DNA of 64,000 nt from Eumeta japonica (Eukaryota; Arthropoda; Insecta; Lepidoptera; Psychidae), in NCBI GenBank assembly GCA_005406025.1, contig BGZK01002058.1:18430-82429 (forward strand). Reading direction: 5' to 3'. Below, piece by piece: positions 10,592-22,520 of the stretch; position 1 is the stretch's first letter, and every line of letters starts with the position of its first letter. A program made the translations under genes and the position numbers. The notes under the pieces are model-generated. The model was not told where the DNA came from, did no database searches, and worked only from the letters and a program-made list of their open reading frames with translations.

Positions 10592-10610
10592 CTGGTTTTG
10601 GACTGATACA

Positions 10611-13304
10611 ATTTTTATTGATTTATCGCTATGCGTCGGTGTTCAATTTCGATATGCTATAAGTATTTTAGAAAAGTATAACACGATGATATAAATTGTT
10701 TATACTTGTAATAAATGCAATGAGATGATACTACAACGAGTTTTACCCTTTCTTTTTTAATTCAATTTTTTTCTAATTTTTACAAAAAACAAACAATATT
10801 TAACTGTTGGTATATTTTTTTTAATTATAGATTTTCTACAAATGTATGAATCTCTTTTTGTAAGGAGTATTAAGCGAATATTTATGGCTCTCACTTATTT
10901 CCAATTCCTGTTTGTCAGTCTTCATTTATTTCCAATTAATTTATATCCAAGACAGAGCTCTCTTAGATATTTTTATGAAATCCTGTTTCCCAGAAGGGTA
11001 GTCAGAGACCGCTTGCCGCAACGGGAAATTATATTGGTTTTAATTCATAACTTCAAACTTTTTTTCCTTAAAAATAGTTACAAAATACTAATTCTCAATA
11101 TTATAACATTCTATTATTGATATAGTTATTTAGAGCTAGGGGAAAATTCAATATGTTGAAATAATAACAATGATTTAGCCAAAAAAGAAAGGTTTCTGAA
11201 CGCATACAATGACTGTCGTTCAAAGATTTAAAGTAGACGAATACACTTGCCAGTACTTAGACAATGCATAAAATATAGTACATTCTGATTGGCCAGCAAT
11301 TTTTTACCTATCGGTAAAGATCTCTCTTTCCAATAACACCCATTGGACGTTAATTGTGGCACTAAATGATATTATTTTTATTTATAAACCGGACATAATT
11401 ACATTGGTGATATATAATTTCACCGTGTATTCTTATCTTAGTGACTTAAATGTTTTACATGAAAGTGAAAAAAAGTTATATTTCAAATACGTTTGTTGTA
11501 TAATACAAAAAAAGTAGACAGAGTAGGGAAATAGGCGTTAGTTTATGTTATTACTATTACAAAAAGGTAGAGAGATATTTACAGTTGGCGAGACCATTGT
11601 TCTCTTCAAATATATCTGACATGAAACTGAATTTTAGTTTTTCTAATGATGAATCGCGTAACTGGTCTTCTAAAATTACAGCTATAAAAACCTCGTAAGA
11701 AAATATTTTTTTTTTATCACTAAAAGAAAATCTCTACACGGAATTGAAAACGACGAAACTGTATAGAAATTTCAATTTATTTTGATAGAAGAATACAAGG
11801 GATTGTAAGATAAGGAAGTTCAAATAAAAATTTCGAAATACGATATATGCACCTTTACAAATAAGAAGAGCCAAGGTAAACCTGCAGCGCTACCAAGCTT
11901 TAATTACAAAAGGATTATTAAAGGACAAATTACTGTAATACAAAATATATACTATAATACCTAATTGTGCCTACTATCTTTTGTTATACGCTATTCGTGA
12001 AATACAGAAAGAAATGGCAATCGACTCAATGTTCTCACAGCTAACGACGTTAACCGACAATTGACGTAAAAATAGAATTCGAAAAGATTAATCCACGTGA
12101 CCATATCGTAATATTGTTACAAGCATTGTATTAAACAATTAGTAAAGTGCTAAAAAAGATACTGGCCAATGTCGTCGTTAATTTGAGTCTTAGACGTCAC
12201 ATTTGTGTTTTTAATATCCTGAATGGAACTTTGCTAAAATGATAACCTCTTTTTAGTTTTATCGTAGTCGGCTAATTTTGATGTATTGTTTCTAAAAGGT
12301 TCATTCGTCCGCAATGTCTTCCTTAATTCTTCAAAAGAATAAATGACATCATCAATAGATTTTAGGGTTAATTTCACGGCTAACGACGAGAAATAAATAT
12401 ATATTTAGGTGATCTGTGCGGTTAATATTTGGTCAGATCGACTAGTGAGGACTTAGAGTCCGTTACCATTAAAAAATCAATAAACGTATTTTACGAAATT
12501 TTTCTTTAATATTAAACAATAATGTCACTTTCTCAACCAAAAAATACATAAGTCTAGTAAAGATACATATCAGGGCCTCGTTTCACTCAAACTATCAGTC
12601 TTAAATAATATCTTCGACAAAGAGATGGGTTTATGAAATGGTTTTCCTCTACAGGAATGTGACAGGAAATGACCTCTTATATAGAAGAGGGTCCGACGTA
12701 AAATAGTCTTTCCCCTCGTTTTTCTCCCCCACAGCGCTGTACTGCCAAAATTCGCCACTAGATGACGTTAATAGTCGCGCACCGAACTGAGTTCAATAGA
12801 TTTTGTACGTACATTGAATAATCACTGATGTAAAATGCGTCGTTTTCATCGACAAATTCAAGGTTGACTTTTTATTATTGATAACAACTTTTTATATTGT
12901 TTGTAACTTGTGACGTATTATTAGTTTATGACAACATTAACCTCGGATATCGAGTAGACTTTTCAACATAGCAAACAGACAACAATTTTGTCTGAAAACG
13001 AGATAAAAAAAGCCAAATGAATCTACTATCAAATTCTTTCATAGTTACTGTATCAATAGATGTATATTATGTATGCATTTAAATACTATAGTAATTTGAT
13101 TCCTAAAGAAATCAAAAGATTTTCGAAATGTGTATATTATACAATTTTCTGTTAGATCCACACACGCTAAATATAAGTACATACTTGTAGTATATAATAA
13201 TACATATTTTTACTTGATAACCATTAAAACTGGCAGAAAAATCGCCGACAATAATATTTAATACGAGAAATGCGACAATAAAACGGGCATTACGTTGGTA
13301 CAGT
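10611..13304. other. AT-rich intergenic sequence downstream of the zinc-finger gene
   Basis: No exon is evident. At 10960-11035 there is a word set (tgtttcccagaagggtag) shared with 47036-47105, a dispersed repeat. At 12573-12586 the start gggcctcgtttcac resembles foldback element B, but I found no matching opposite end. Confidence 0.5.
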
Positions 13305-13700
13305 TTTTTACCAAAGCAAGGCGCGTGCGCGCCACGCGCCGAACAATATTAAAACTGGTGTTAGGATCGACACGCGGCCTACCCGCCAATAAATATAGAG
13401 AAAGGGGAAAACCTTCTCTTCGGTGAGCCTGTTTAAATCCTCGAGCCGTGGTGTTGAATGTAAAATGTTCTCTAACGCTTCGACTACAAGGTATATTTTA
13501 TTTTCTGAAATTGGAGACAGGAGTAGGGTTGTGCCAATAAAGTAGTGACGCGCCGAGCGGTTATCGAACAATGCTCCGGCACGTGTGGGCGGTGCGGCTT
13601 TTTATAGACAGTTTTTTTGTGCGGACCGGCCGCCCCGCGCCTGCCGCGGACACCGAATGCGTCTGAGGTTTCTGAGTGGTCGGATTCTAATTTTCCGAAT
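13305..13700. promoter_or_regulatory. GC-rich island, putative cis-regulatory module
   Basis: About 400 bp of markedly higher GC with clustered CpG stands in AT-rich surroundings. It contains Hox/Cdx-like words (caataaa twice, tttttatag) and an E-box cacgtg. The two open frames on the minus strand follow from base composition and show no domain. A regulatory role is inference from composition. Confidence 0.35.
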
Positions 13701-15227
13701 CGCAAACTCTTTGTCTGCTTCTGATGTGTGTTTAAATAAATCATCTTAAGCAAAAGCAGATAAAGTTTAAATGAAACGGGAATCAGTTTAGTTTTTCATT
13801 TATTTCATAAGTTTTACGATAATCGTTATTCGTAATACATAACTATCCCCCTACAAACTAACAAGAAAAATTAATGATACTTTGATGACAAAAAATAAAG
13901 TAAGCTAAGCTGAATAGTAGTTTTAAAATACAATCATTTTCAATAGTTTTATATTGCATAAAGAAAAACAACGCCATGATGCAATAGAAACGCTACTTAT
14001 TCGAGAAGTTTGCAGACCCGGCACTCCAAAGAGGCCGGTCGCTCCCCTAAAAATATGATATCATATTTTGATTATGATATCAATGTCACCCACTCTGATT
14101 TCTGTCGACGCGCTTTTTATATCTTTTGTTCGCTAATACACGCATTAACCCATTAAGTGTCGCGTGCCGATATAATACAGTTTCGTATTCGTATAATAAA
14201 ACTATTGTGTTAAAATACTATTAATATTTCGGGACCCCACTCTGTTGTGAGAAATTGTACAATTATGGCCCTAGGAGTGAGCCCCGGGGAACGCCAGTCG
14301 TTGTTCGTTTGTTTGTTTATTGATTCGTTTGTGTGACTTTGAATTTATCTTGTAATTTTATTGGATTATCAATGGCGATGCATTTAAAAATAACATTGCA
14401 CTGACAAGTGAATGTTAAAAAAAACTAAATGATTGCCACTGCGTCGGTCAGAAATATTACATATAAAATAATTATTTTTCTTTTCGATGAATTTTTGATT
14501 TATTACGTATAAAATAATGAAAATTGATTTGATTTGAATAAAAAATGCAGTAAGATCGTAAATAACATCAGAATCTAATGGAATAGTTTTGTATGGATTA
14601 GAATTTAATGATGGAGGCATTGTAACAAGTAAGTATGGGATTGTAAGACACAAAACGATGAAAATTACAGTGACACTGATTTCGAATGCGTATAATTTTC
14701 ATTACTTGACGAGTACATCAATATTAGTAACTTTTATATGAACAAATCATTTACATAAGTACAATAAATGGCAATACCATTCTTTATTATTGTTATGTGC
14801 AGCGACTATGTTTTTTTGCTATGATTATATTGGATTAATATCAAATGCAGAACTGCTACAAGCCTGACGACAGAGTTTTCTTAAGGAATATTGAAAATGA
14901 GCTGTCAATATTAAAAATCTTGCAAAGATTTCAAATTGCAGATGAACTACCTATTAAATTGTCTATGGCATCCGTGTCGCAATCCAAAGTCTGGATAATT
15001 GTAGATAATTAAGATGAAACAGAAAAGCCCATTTTATAATTCCGAATGGGAATCCTAGAATGGCGTTTGTGCTTGTAAAGCCATTGACTTTTGTTTTAAA
15101 AAAAACTTTACTTATATTTTTTTACTGTCCTGTCAACTTGATCATACATACAATTGAAGTGTGAAATTGAGCACGTCATCGTTTCGATGTACTCATCTTT
15201 AATAATTTCTCATTATCTGTAATTAAC
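13701..15227. other. AT-rich intergenic sequence with a 20-bp perfect palindrome
   Basis: A perfect palindrome centred on GATATC lies at 14050-14069, with another tgatatca directly after it (14075-14082). A mixed-composition patch at 14220-14340 has no coding frame. Nothing else is supportable. Confidence 0.4.
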
Positions 15228-15352
15228 GAGGGCCGTCCCTCGCGACAGCTCGCGGCGCGTGTCCGGCGTCCGCCGCGGATCAGCTCGATTGGTCGCGGCC
15301 CGATTGCGCGCGTGCCACGTTGTATGAGCGCGACAACGACTCAATTCGCCTA
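15228..15352. promoter_or_regulatory. Short GC/CpG island
   Basis: About 125 bp of very CpG-rich sequence (cgacagctcgcggcgcgtg and similar) with AT-rich flanks and no open frame of note. It may be a regulatory element. Evidence is composition only. Confidence 0.3.
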
Positions 15353-16310
15353 GCTGGCTGTTACTTTTTCGAAAGTAATTGATGGCGAAATTATTTTTAA
15401 CGATGAATGCGCCTTGTGTTAGTTAATGCCGGTTTTATGTAATTCATTTTTGTTACTTTTGTATCTTTTTTTAATTTATTTGAACGAAATAATGACAAAA
15501 ATATATTAAAAAACAATTATTACTATAATTTCATGCATTTTATAAAATCTTTTGTGCAATATTTTGCAAAAAAAAAGTTTCTCTCCTTAAAGCCCAACAT
15601 TATTTTGAAGTTAACATGTTAATATTGAATACACAATTCAGCAAATCCTTCACACAATATATTTCATCAATCTTGAGCTTGATAAAATTAACGAGCCCTT
15701 GTCCCAATATATGTGAACCGAGATGCCACCATTTCTTGCGTAACTTGTTCTCAACTCATATATTTCCAAAACATGCTTCTATATTGTTGTCATATACACC
15801 CTAAATTCTGACTCGATCGAGGTTCATTTCAAAAGAGAATTCTTATAGAATCCCTAGAATATTATAAATAATGTACAAAAGTACATTATAACATATATTT
15901 ATATACATATATATATATGTATATAATATCAAAACACAACAGCAGCTCAAAAGACAACACAATGTTGTTCGCGTAATAAGATTAGGAAACAATTTGCGTC
16001 TCCGGCCAAGCGCGAGAACTGCCAGTGTTAAGCCGCGCAATATCGAATAGTGAATTCTGTTCCCGTAATAGCTTTTTAGTTTGCATGCCGGCTAGGATTT
16101 TGTGTATAGCGAATTGAATAAGACGTGTTATATTGTAGATGTATACGCCGGAAAGTACCTGCATAATATGTTTGTTAAATATAGCTTATTCTCTAAGATT
16201 TTTGCGTCATTATTAAATACAACTTTGTTGTTACGTGTTTCAAATATTTCGTTTATGTTGAAATTATTTTTATAACGGAGTGAATTTAATGTCAAAAATG
16301 GGGACTAGGG
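15353..16310. other. AT-rich intergenic sequence
   Basis: Contains an AT microsatellite near 15890-15930 and weak open frames of AT-rich composition. No gene is supportable. Confidence 0.4.
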
Positions 16311-16320
16311 TATAGGGTAC

Positions 16321-16485
16321 GAGTACAACGCACGAAACTCTGGCCTCTGAATTGGCTGCGAATGATATACTGCGCGGGTATTACGCTCCCCGACCATTCC
16401 TTCTTCTCCACCGAGTTCCTGTTTTACGCCATTGCGACGCTTTCGTGACGATCTTCACAGCGGCAGAGTTTCATGCGTTGTACTA
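16321..16485. mobile_element. MITE-like element C with 22-bp inverted ends
   Basis: The left end gagtacaacgcacgaaactc and the right end (16464-16485) are reverse complements with 2 mismatches over 22 bp. They enclose about 120 bp of non-coding sequence. The similarity continues weakly outwards. Size and structure fit a non-autonomous DNA transposon. No target duplication could be fixed. Confidence 0.65.
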
Positions 16486-19400
16486 TACTCACTGATGATT
16501 TCTCCTAACATGACATGTTCATTTTACGCAGAATAACTAAAAGCCTTTCTATTTCCAAGCATCTTTGAAGTTAAAACAGAGTCATATTAACGACAAAGAA
16601 TACAGTCATTGTGTCAAATATAAATGTCAAATAGAACTTGTATGAAGCACGTAAGTTTTTATATTATCTAACTGATACAATATTAATTTGAATTTACATC
16701 AATATAGGAATAAAAACTAAATTATTAATTATACACATGAAACGATTTTCTGTGGTCATTTGTTAATGCAACCACTCAGATGGAAAAGCACGATACAGGA
16801 TTCTTTCATTAATATGCCCCGCGACAATCAACGATTCGACCAAACGAGATCAAATAAAAATCAAATTAGGTAGTCGCATTTATTGCATAACGAATGTCCC
16901 CTGCCTACCCCTTATTGCGTTACAGACCCTCTGCGATGGGGGACCTCTTGTTAACTTGCAGTTATAATAATCGTCTATGTAGTATGTGAATAAATTAGAC
17001 TCTTTTTTTAATATTTTCATAAGCGAAATAAATGTAAGTTTGTGATAATCTCTCGGATATAACCATTTTAATCTCTGACCTTTTTGTATTTAAAGTCATC
17101 ATTTCCTTTACAAGTTTTCTAGATATGCCTATCATTTTGTTGAAAAGACTTTACGGACATTTTTTAAAACCACAGTCTTCGCGAAGAAACATTTAAACTT
17201 TTGACAAATCTTGGCAACAGTAGGATTCCATGGCGTCCGTTTTCTTGTGTTGCTAGTGCCACGAAATCTATCATCTCGGCTGACGCGTGCAGTGTAGATA
17301 CTGAAAAACTGGTATTGTTTAAAATCACACCATTTAAATACGTATTTAGTTCAAAATTTCCCTGTTTTCGTGACCAACGATCCTGATGACCCAGCTGTGA
17401 CCAGCGGTAGCGAGAGGTGGCCAAGAGTCCATGGTCGAGTTCGTGGTCGCGAAGTTTTCATCCCCTGCAGCCAGTTCTGCAAGCAATGAGGCCTGCCGAC
17501 TACAAGTTCTACTTAGTAACTATATGATACATATATAAATACATAATATTTCTTCTCGTGAGTTTCGTCAGATATTGAGAATTCTGAAAATAAGCGACTT
17601 ATGTCTGTATCTACCTATTTGTAAAGTGTATTTAAAGTTTTTTCTTAGCGTGTACTGAAATTGTTTAACGTGCTTTCTAGCCAATTTTTAGATTTATGGT
17701 TTTGAAAGTTTTTAAAATTTCGTGTTAATATAATGATATTTTGCACTTATCACAACAGGCGAGTATTAGTTCCACAAGTAAAGACGATAATCTAAACTCC
17801 ATATTGTACTGGTCTTCAGTGTTAAAATAGTGAAGAAAAAAAAACGGCATATATATTTATGTACATACATTTATGATAAGCATTATTTAGACTTACATCA
17901 CAGAGATATCTTCATTACAATTGCAACAACTATACACTTTCAAAACGCACAACTTAGGTAGCTTTGAATACGTACACAGGCACCAACAAAACACACATAA
18001 TTAAAATGCCAAACGTCACAAAGGGCACGTGGAACGCGAAGGTTTTTGTAGAATAAGCCTTTGAGAGACGGGCCACATTCTAAACCCGGCTTCAGTAGCA
18101 CAAAACTCACATATATAATTAATTGCCGTCAAGCCTTTTTCTCTCGTATGAGAAAATTCGAGTTTTCAGCGGTGACCGTTGTAAGGGAAATGTTTTATGA
18201 AAGGGATTTAAAAAACTGTCTGAAATATCGGTCGTGATTTTATTACGCATTTTGACATTTTCAGATTTAAATTCCAATTTTTACCGTCTAAAATATTTGC
18301 GCAAATACTTTATAGGTACACGTTTATAGTCATTTATGCAATTAAATCAATCTGTTTCAATAAAATATTTGTGTCAACGCAGCTTGACGAGTTCAGAACA
18401 ACTTTCGGTTTTTTTGAGTAGAAATTCACTCCTTCCATTGGATACAAGAAGATTTTCACACTTTGCTCGAAGCGTTTTGATTTCCAATAATAGTTACATA
18501 ATTAATTTTAGTGCATCTAAAATTTGAAAAATTCTTCTAATTATCAAATTTGTTATCTACATGTAATTCTTAAAATTTGTCATTGAGTCGTTCAAAATCT
18601 AATATTTTCTAAGATTCCTACAAACGATATATAACTTTAAAATTTATAAAAATGGCTGTATTTTTAAGTTTCTTAAACTTACGTCTAACGTAATCGATTG
18701 CATGCAATCTGGCAGCGTCCCCGCAAATCAATTTAGGAGGTGCGCAAACAAATTCAGGTGAAATTCCCTTTCGAAAGGAATAAACTAGTTTAGTCTAAGA
18801 TCTAGGCAAAATCTTTAAAAGGAAATAGCGTTTGGATGTGACGTTTGTGAGAAATTGGCAACATGTCAGTACCTGCTGATCTTAATGTATGATGTTTTAG
18901 CAAATGAGTAACCAGTGTTATTAAGTCATATATTAAAATTTTGATATATGTGCATTTATTTAGAGTCTAATGCGAAAACCATTGTGGACTCAGTATTATA
19001 AGAATTTAAAAAGCAATAATTAAACGTTACACAATTCGGACATCAAATTTCTTCAAATTTTCCATATTAGATTCTGAATATACCAACTTAGAATTGAAAC
19101 CAAAAAAAGAAAGGCGAATTGAAAAATCTACAAGGACCTAAATCTTGTCCTTATCAGCATCTGTAACAAATCATAAAATGATTATATAAGCATTTCAAAA
19201 TTTCAATAACATTTACTGACAACTATACTACATTTTAAATTCTTATCTAAAGGAATACTAATTATTAGATCCATATAATTCCTCTTTGAGATTAAGTAAC
19301 ATACAGGTGTTCTAACCATAAAATAGAGATATTAATAATATGTTATTAAATTACATATAATATGTGACATTGAATAGGTTTAATACTCAATTATTTTGTT

Positions 19401-20159
19401 TTATTTTCCAAATTAATAAAAATAAATAGGAAGACCTCAATAAAAATTTCAATAGAATAATTTTAGTTTTACGTTTTACCGAAAACATTAAAAGAAATTC
19501 ATTAGATAGCAAATAATATATTATCTCTTTTATTTTAAAATGTCACGATTGGACAGAGTTCTAAAAATTTTGAGGAAGGTTTTTTAAGCCAAAATTATCA
19601 CTATTACGAAAATGAAGTTTTAAATACTTCTTTGTGCTTATGTTTGCTAAGTTTCCAAATTATTGATGAATGAACTTTATAAAAATTAAATTAATTATAT
19701 ACCAACAAATTTTTTTTGTATGTTTTATATCATATTATTTGTGAGCGAATTTTCACAATACTTGCAAAACATTCTTGTATATTTTTGTTAATTGTATCTT
19801 GTATATTAAAAGGTTATTGATTAATTATGTGTTTAGTTTATTCGTCATTGAGTTTGCCATCTAGGTATTCGTATATGAACTTGCCACGTATCCGCAACAC
19901 CTGACATATTTTATAATACAATTTTATTATAAAACATATCAGGTGTAAAGGGTAAAATAAGATCGAATCTAGTTTCTCTACCTGAGATATGAGACTACAC
20001 AATTAATTATTTAGTACGTTTAATAGAATTAAAATTACCGGGGAGCATTTTTTCATAATTTAGCCGTCATAATGCGAAACCATTGTTCCTTCATGAACAC
20101 TATAGATCAGTCGCTTAAAACATTGTATATCAAATTATAACAATTAGTTGTGATAAAAT
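16486..20159. other. AT-rich intergenic sequence
   Basis: An open, less AT-rich block at 17164-17480 (minus strand) is unexplained and treated in the findings. An inverted repeat lies at 19897-19946. No exon with convincing splice signals was seen. Confidence 0.4.
19897..19946. repeat. Inverted repeat, about 22-bp arms
   Basis: The arms acacctgacatattttataa and its reverse complement ending tatcaggtgt face each other across a few A/T bases, with about two mismatches. It could be the remnant of a small foldback element. Confidence 0.6.
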
Positions 20160-20345
20160 GAAATACCGCCTCTGCGACAATCTTTGGCCCGCCGTCTGGC
20201 GGGAGTCGTGAAATCAGTTTAAGTCTAGATTTAAAGTCGGCGCCCCCGCCTCCGCCCTCAGCCCGCCCCCGCCTTATGCAAATGCGCGCGCGGCGGCCGC
20301 CCGCCCGCCCGTGCGCGACGAGCGGAAGGGTTGTGATGTGCCGCT
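20160..20345. promoter_or_regulatory. GC-rich island with POU octamer
   Basis: The stretch is extremely CpG-rich (ccgcccgcccgcccgtgcgc). It contains an exact octamer ATGCAAAT at 20276-20283 and an E2F-like tttggcccgcc. This is one of the two clearest promoter/enhancer-like islands in the window. No adjacent exon was identified. Confidence 0.4.
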
Positions 20346-20825
20346 ACTTGAATTCACTTTAAATTTATTCCCGAAGTTAGATTATTTTGGTCTTGTCGTT
20401 TGTATTTTTTTTTAAATTTGCAATTTAATACTAAAATAAAAGTGTATGTGTCATTAAGAAAAATTGTTTAGGAAAAATGCGGTAGTTGTTTGTTCTTTGG
20501 ACAGAGTACGATATTTCATTATCGTAACATTAGTTTCAATATACATATTTTATTGTTTGTAATAAATTATGTATGAATTTGTGGAACCTTTTGGTATTGG
20601 CTAATTTTAAAATATCAGATCTTTGTTGTCTCAAAATTGAAAAACAATAGTTACCTCCTAACTTTATTTTATAGGTTGGTTATAAGTTTTATTACTTTTA
20701 CATAACACGCCTCGTAACAATGCGTAGCGTATGAGTATGTTCCATTCTCACTTTGTCATGGTCAAGCTATTTTCAGGACTTAAATCGTCTCTATCATTTT
20801 TATATTTCACTCATCTAGACAAATT

Positions 20826-20875
20826 TGACAGACGCATCGGGTTCTACACTTTTATTCTGTGTTTATACTATTTAT

Positions 20876-20912
<37 letters not shown>

Positions 20913-20936
20913 AAAGTGTAGATCCCAATATGTCAG
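20826..20936. repeat. Inverted repeat flanking a TA microsatellite
   Basis: The sequence ttctacacttttatt on the left meets its near reverse complement aataaaagtgtagat on the right, with similarity continuing outward to tgaca/tgtca. The centre is a TA run at about 20880-20909. Confidence 0.65.
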
Positions 20937-21165
20937 CATTGAAGGTATGCATGAAAAATGGAGAGGGGATGATAGGAAGAGAAAAACGTGGGCTTTTAAT
21001 TTTTTTGGCAACCTTTGTGTCTGTCACCTGTTTGTTCGCGCATTTCTCTGAAATTATTGAACGGATTTTAATAATAACAGCAAGGTTGTTTCGTGTAAAA
21101 TCTGAATAAACATGTTCTTTGTCCACGCAGGTGAAAGCTTAGGCGAAAAGCTACTAGAGTAATAT
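20937..21165 (+). repeat. Dispersed lepidopteran-type repeat ending gcgaaaagctact
   Basis: The end (gtccacgcaggtgaaagc, then aggcgaaaagctactag) has the layout of a very common moth/butterfly repeat terminus. The sequence at 63056-63085 (actagcttttgcccgc...cgcgtgg) looks like the same terminus in opposite orientation. Recognised from memory. Confidence 0.45.
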
Positions 21166-21289
21166 GAATACACATGTATATCAAGAAAAAGACTAATATC
21201 ACATTTAATTAAAAAAAAAGTTTATTCTGTTTAATATATATATATAACTGATTTAAAGTAATCCATGGACTCGAGATATCAGTATTTGT

Positions 21290-21347
21290 GGATCCTATAT
21301 GGATCCTATATGGATCCTATATGGTGGATCCTATATGGATCCTATAT
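21290..21347. repeat. 11-bp tandem repeat (ggatcctatat) x 5
   Basis: There are three perfect units, a 3-bp insertion (ggt, 21323-21325), then two more perfect units. Each unit contains a GGATCC palindrome. Confidence 0.95.
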
Positions 21348-22249
21348 CCTCGATGTCCTGCGACAACGCCCGAAGAACTACACGTATTGAGACCATTTTT
21401 TTTATTAGCTTTAGAATTACTGCGAGTAGGTTCTTTATAAGAATTTTATTTTTTATGTTTAATGGTGGGGTCGAAAAACACGTAAAATTGGTAAAAGTAG
21501 GGTAATATTTCTCGACGCTTTTACTATAAGGTGCTGGTTACTGATTTGGTGTGGTTTCTTTTGTCTTGTCAGTACTTGAGGATAATAAATTGTTTTTTGT
21601 TCTTTCTTTTATTTTATAAGTCAATAAAATAATTTATTTTATTTTCATTAAATATTAAATGAGTCTTATGAGGCATACTCTTTTGGATTTACCAATCGTT
21701 GTAGTCCTTTTAATATCTATTGAAACCAATCATCAGATTAAAAATTTGCCTGGTGCAAGTCTTACATATAAAGTAGTAGTAGTAGTAGTAAATAAGTTTT
21801 CCTGATATTATTCCTAACTCTATAAGATCTTAATTGGCTTTATTTCTCAAAGGGGGTTTGAAAATGCAAATTATTTAAAAAACCTCATAGTGATTTCAAA
21901 CAACGTGTCGAAAGACGGAACGAGCTAAATGTATCAGTGGTTCCTTTTTGTTTTGTTATTCTTCAAAGTTATATTATATTTGTGAGTCCTGTGGGAGATA
22001 TATAAAAAAAATAACAGTATCAAAAGTTATAATATCAAGAATATTGTTTGGACGTTATTAGAATATTATAAAATATTATTAATATTTGGAAAATGAAACC
22101 GCCACTCCGTGCCAGCTATCAATTCTTTCATGCAATTTTATACAACTACTATACACAGATCTCTAGGCTTCTTCATATGGTAGGTCAATTATGTTAGCTT
22201 ATACGGACTCGATCGTTTTAGAATCGATTTATAAACTATGACAGGTTGA

Positions 22250-22520
22250 GAGCTTTGCCGCCACGCGCCCTCTGCTGACGTAATTTTGACGTCACAACAT
22301 TATAGTTTTAATTAACCACCACTGCACGACTCGCGGACAATAGCCGCCGTGGGCACAGCGACTGTGGACACGGGCCGCTGTCGGCGTCCTGTTTGATTAT
22401 GCAGGCGACCGAGTGCATTCTCCGATGTCACGATTCGTTTGGACCTGAACTGCACAGGTGCAGTGTCGCAAGAGCGATACGGTGCGGTGGTAGCAGATGC
22501 AGGTGGAAAGTGCAGCTATT
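22250..22520. promoter_or_regulatory. Promoter-like GC-rich segment with two CRE words
   Basis: TGACGTAA (22276-22283) and TGACGTCA (22287-22294) lie 11 bp apart. About 200 bp of GC-rich sequence follows with possible donor sites. The short frame at 22439-22636 has no domain and starts without ATG context. This could be a promoter with a non-coding first exon. Confidence 0.35.

Larger units (their letters stand above)
20346..22249. other. Intergenic, repeat-rich
   Basis: Holds a hairpin around a TA run (20826-20936), a dispersed repeat (20937-21165), an 11-bp tandem array (21290-21347) and a tag trinucleotide run at 21775-21790. No gene is supportable. Confidence 0.5.

Noticed and set aside
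12720..12780. Exon after the acceptor tttttctcccccacag
   Set aside because: The acceptor is strong, but the sequence after it closes in all useful frames within 30-60 bp and resembles repeat-edge sequence.
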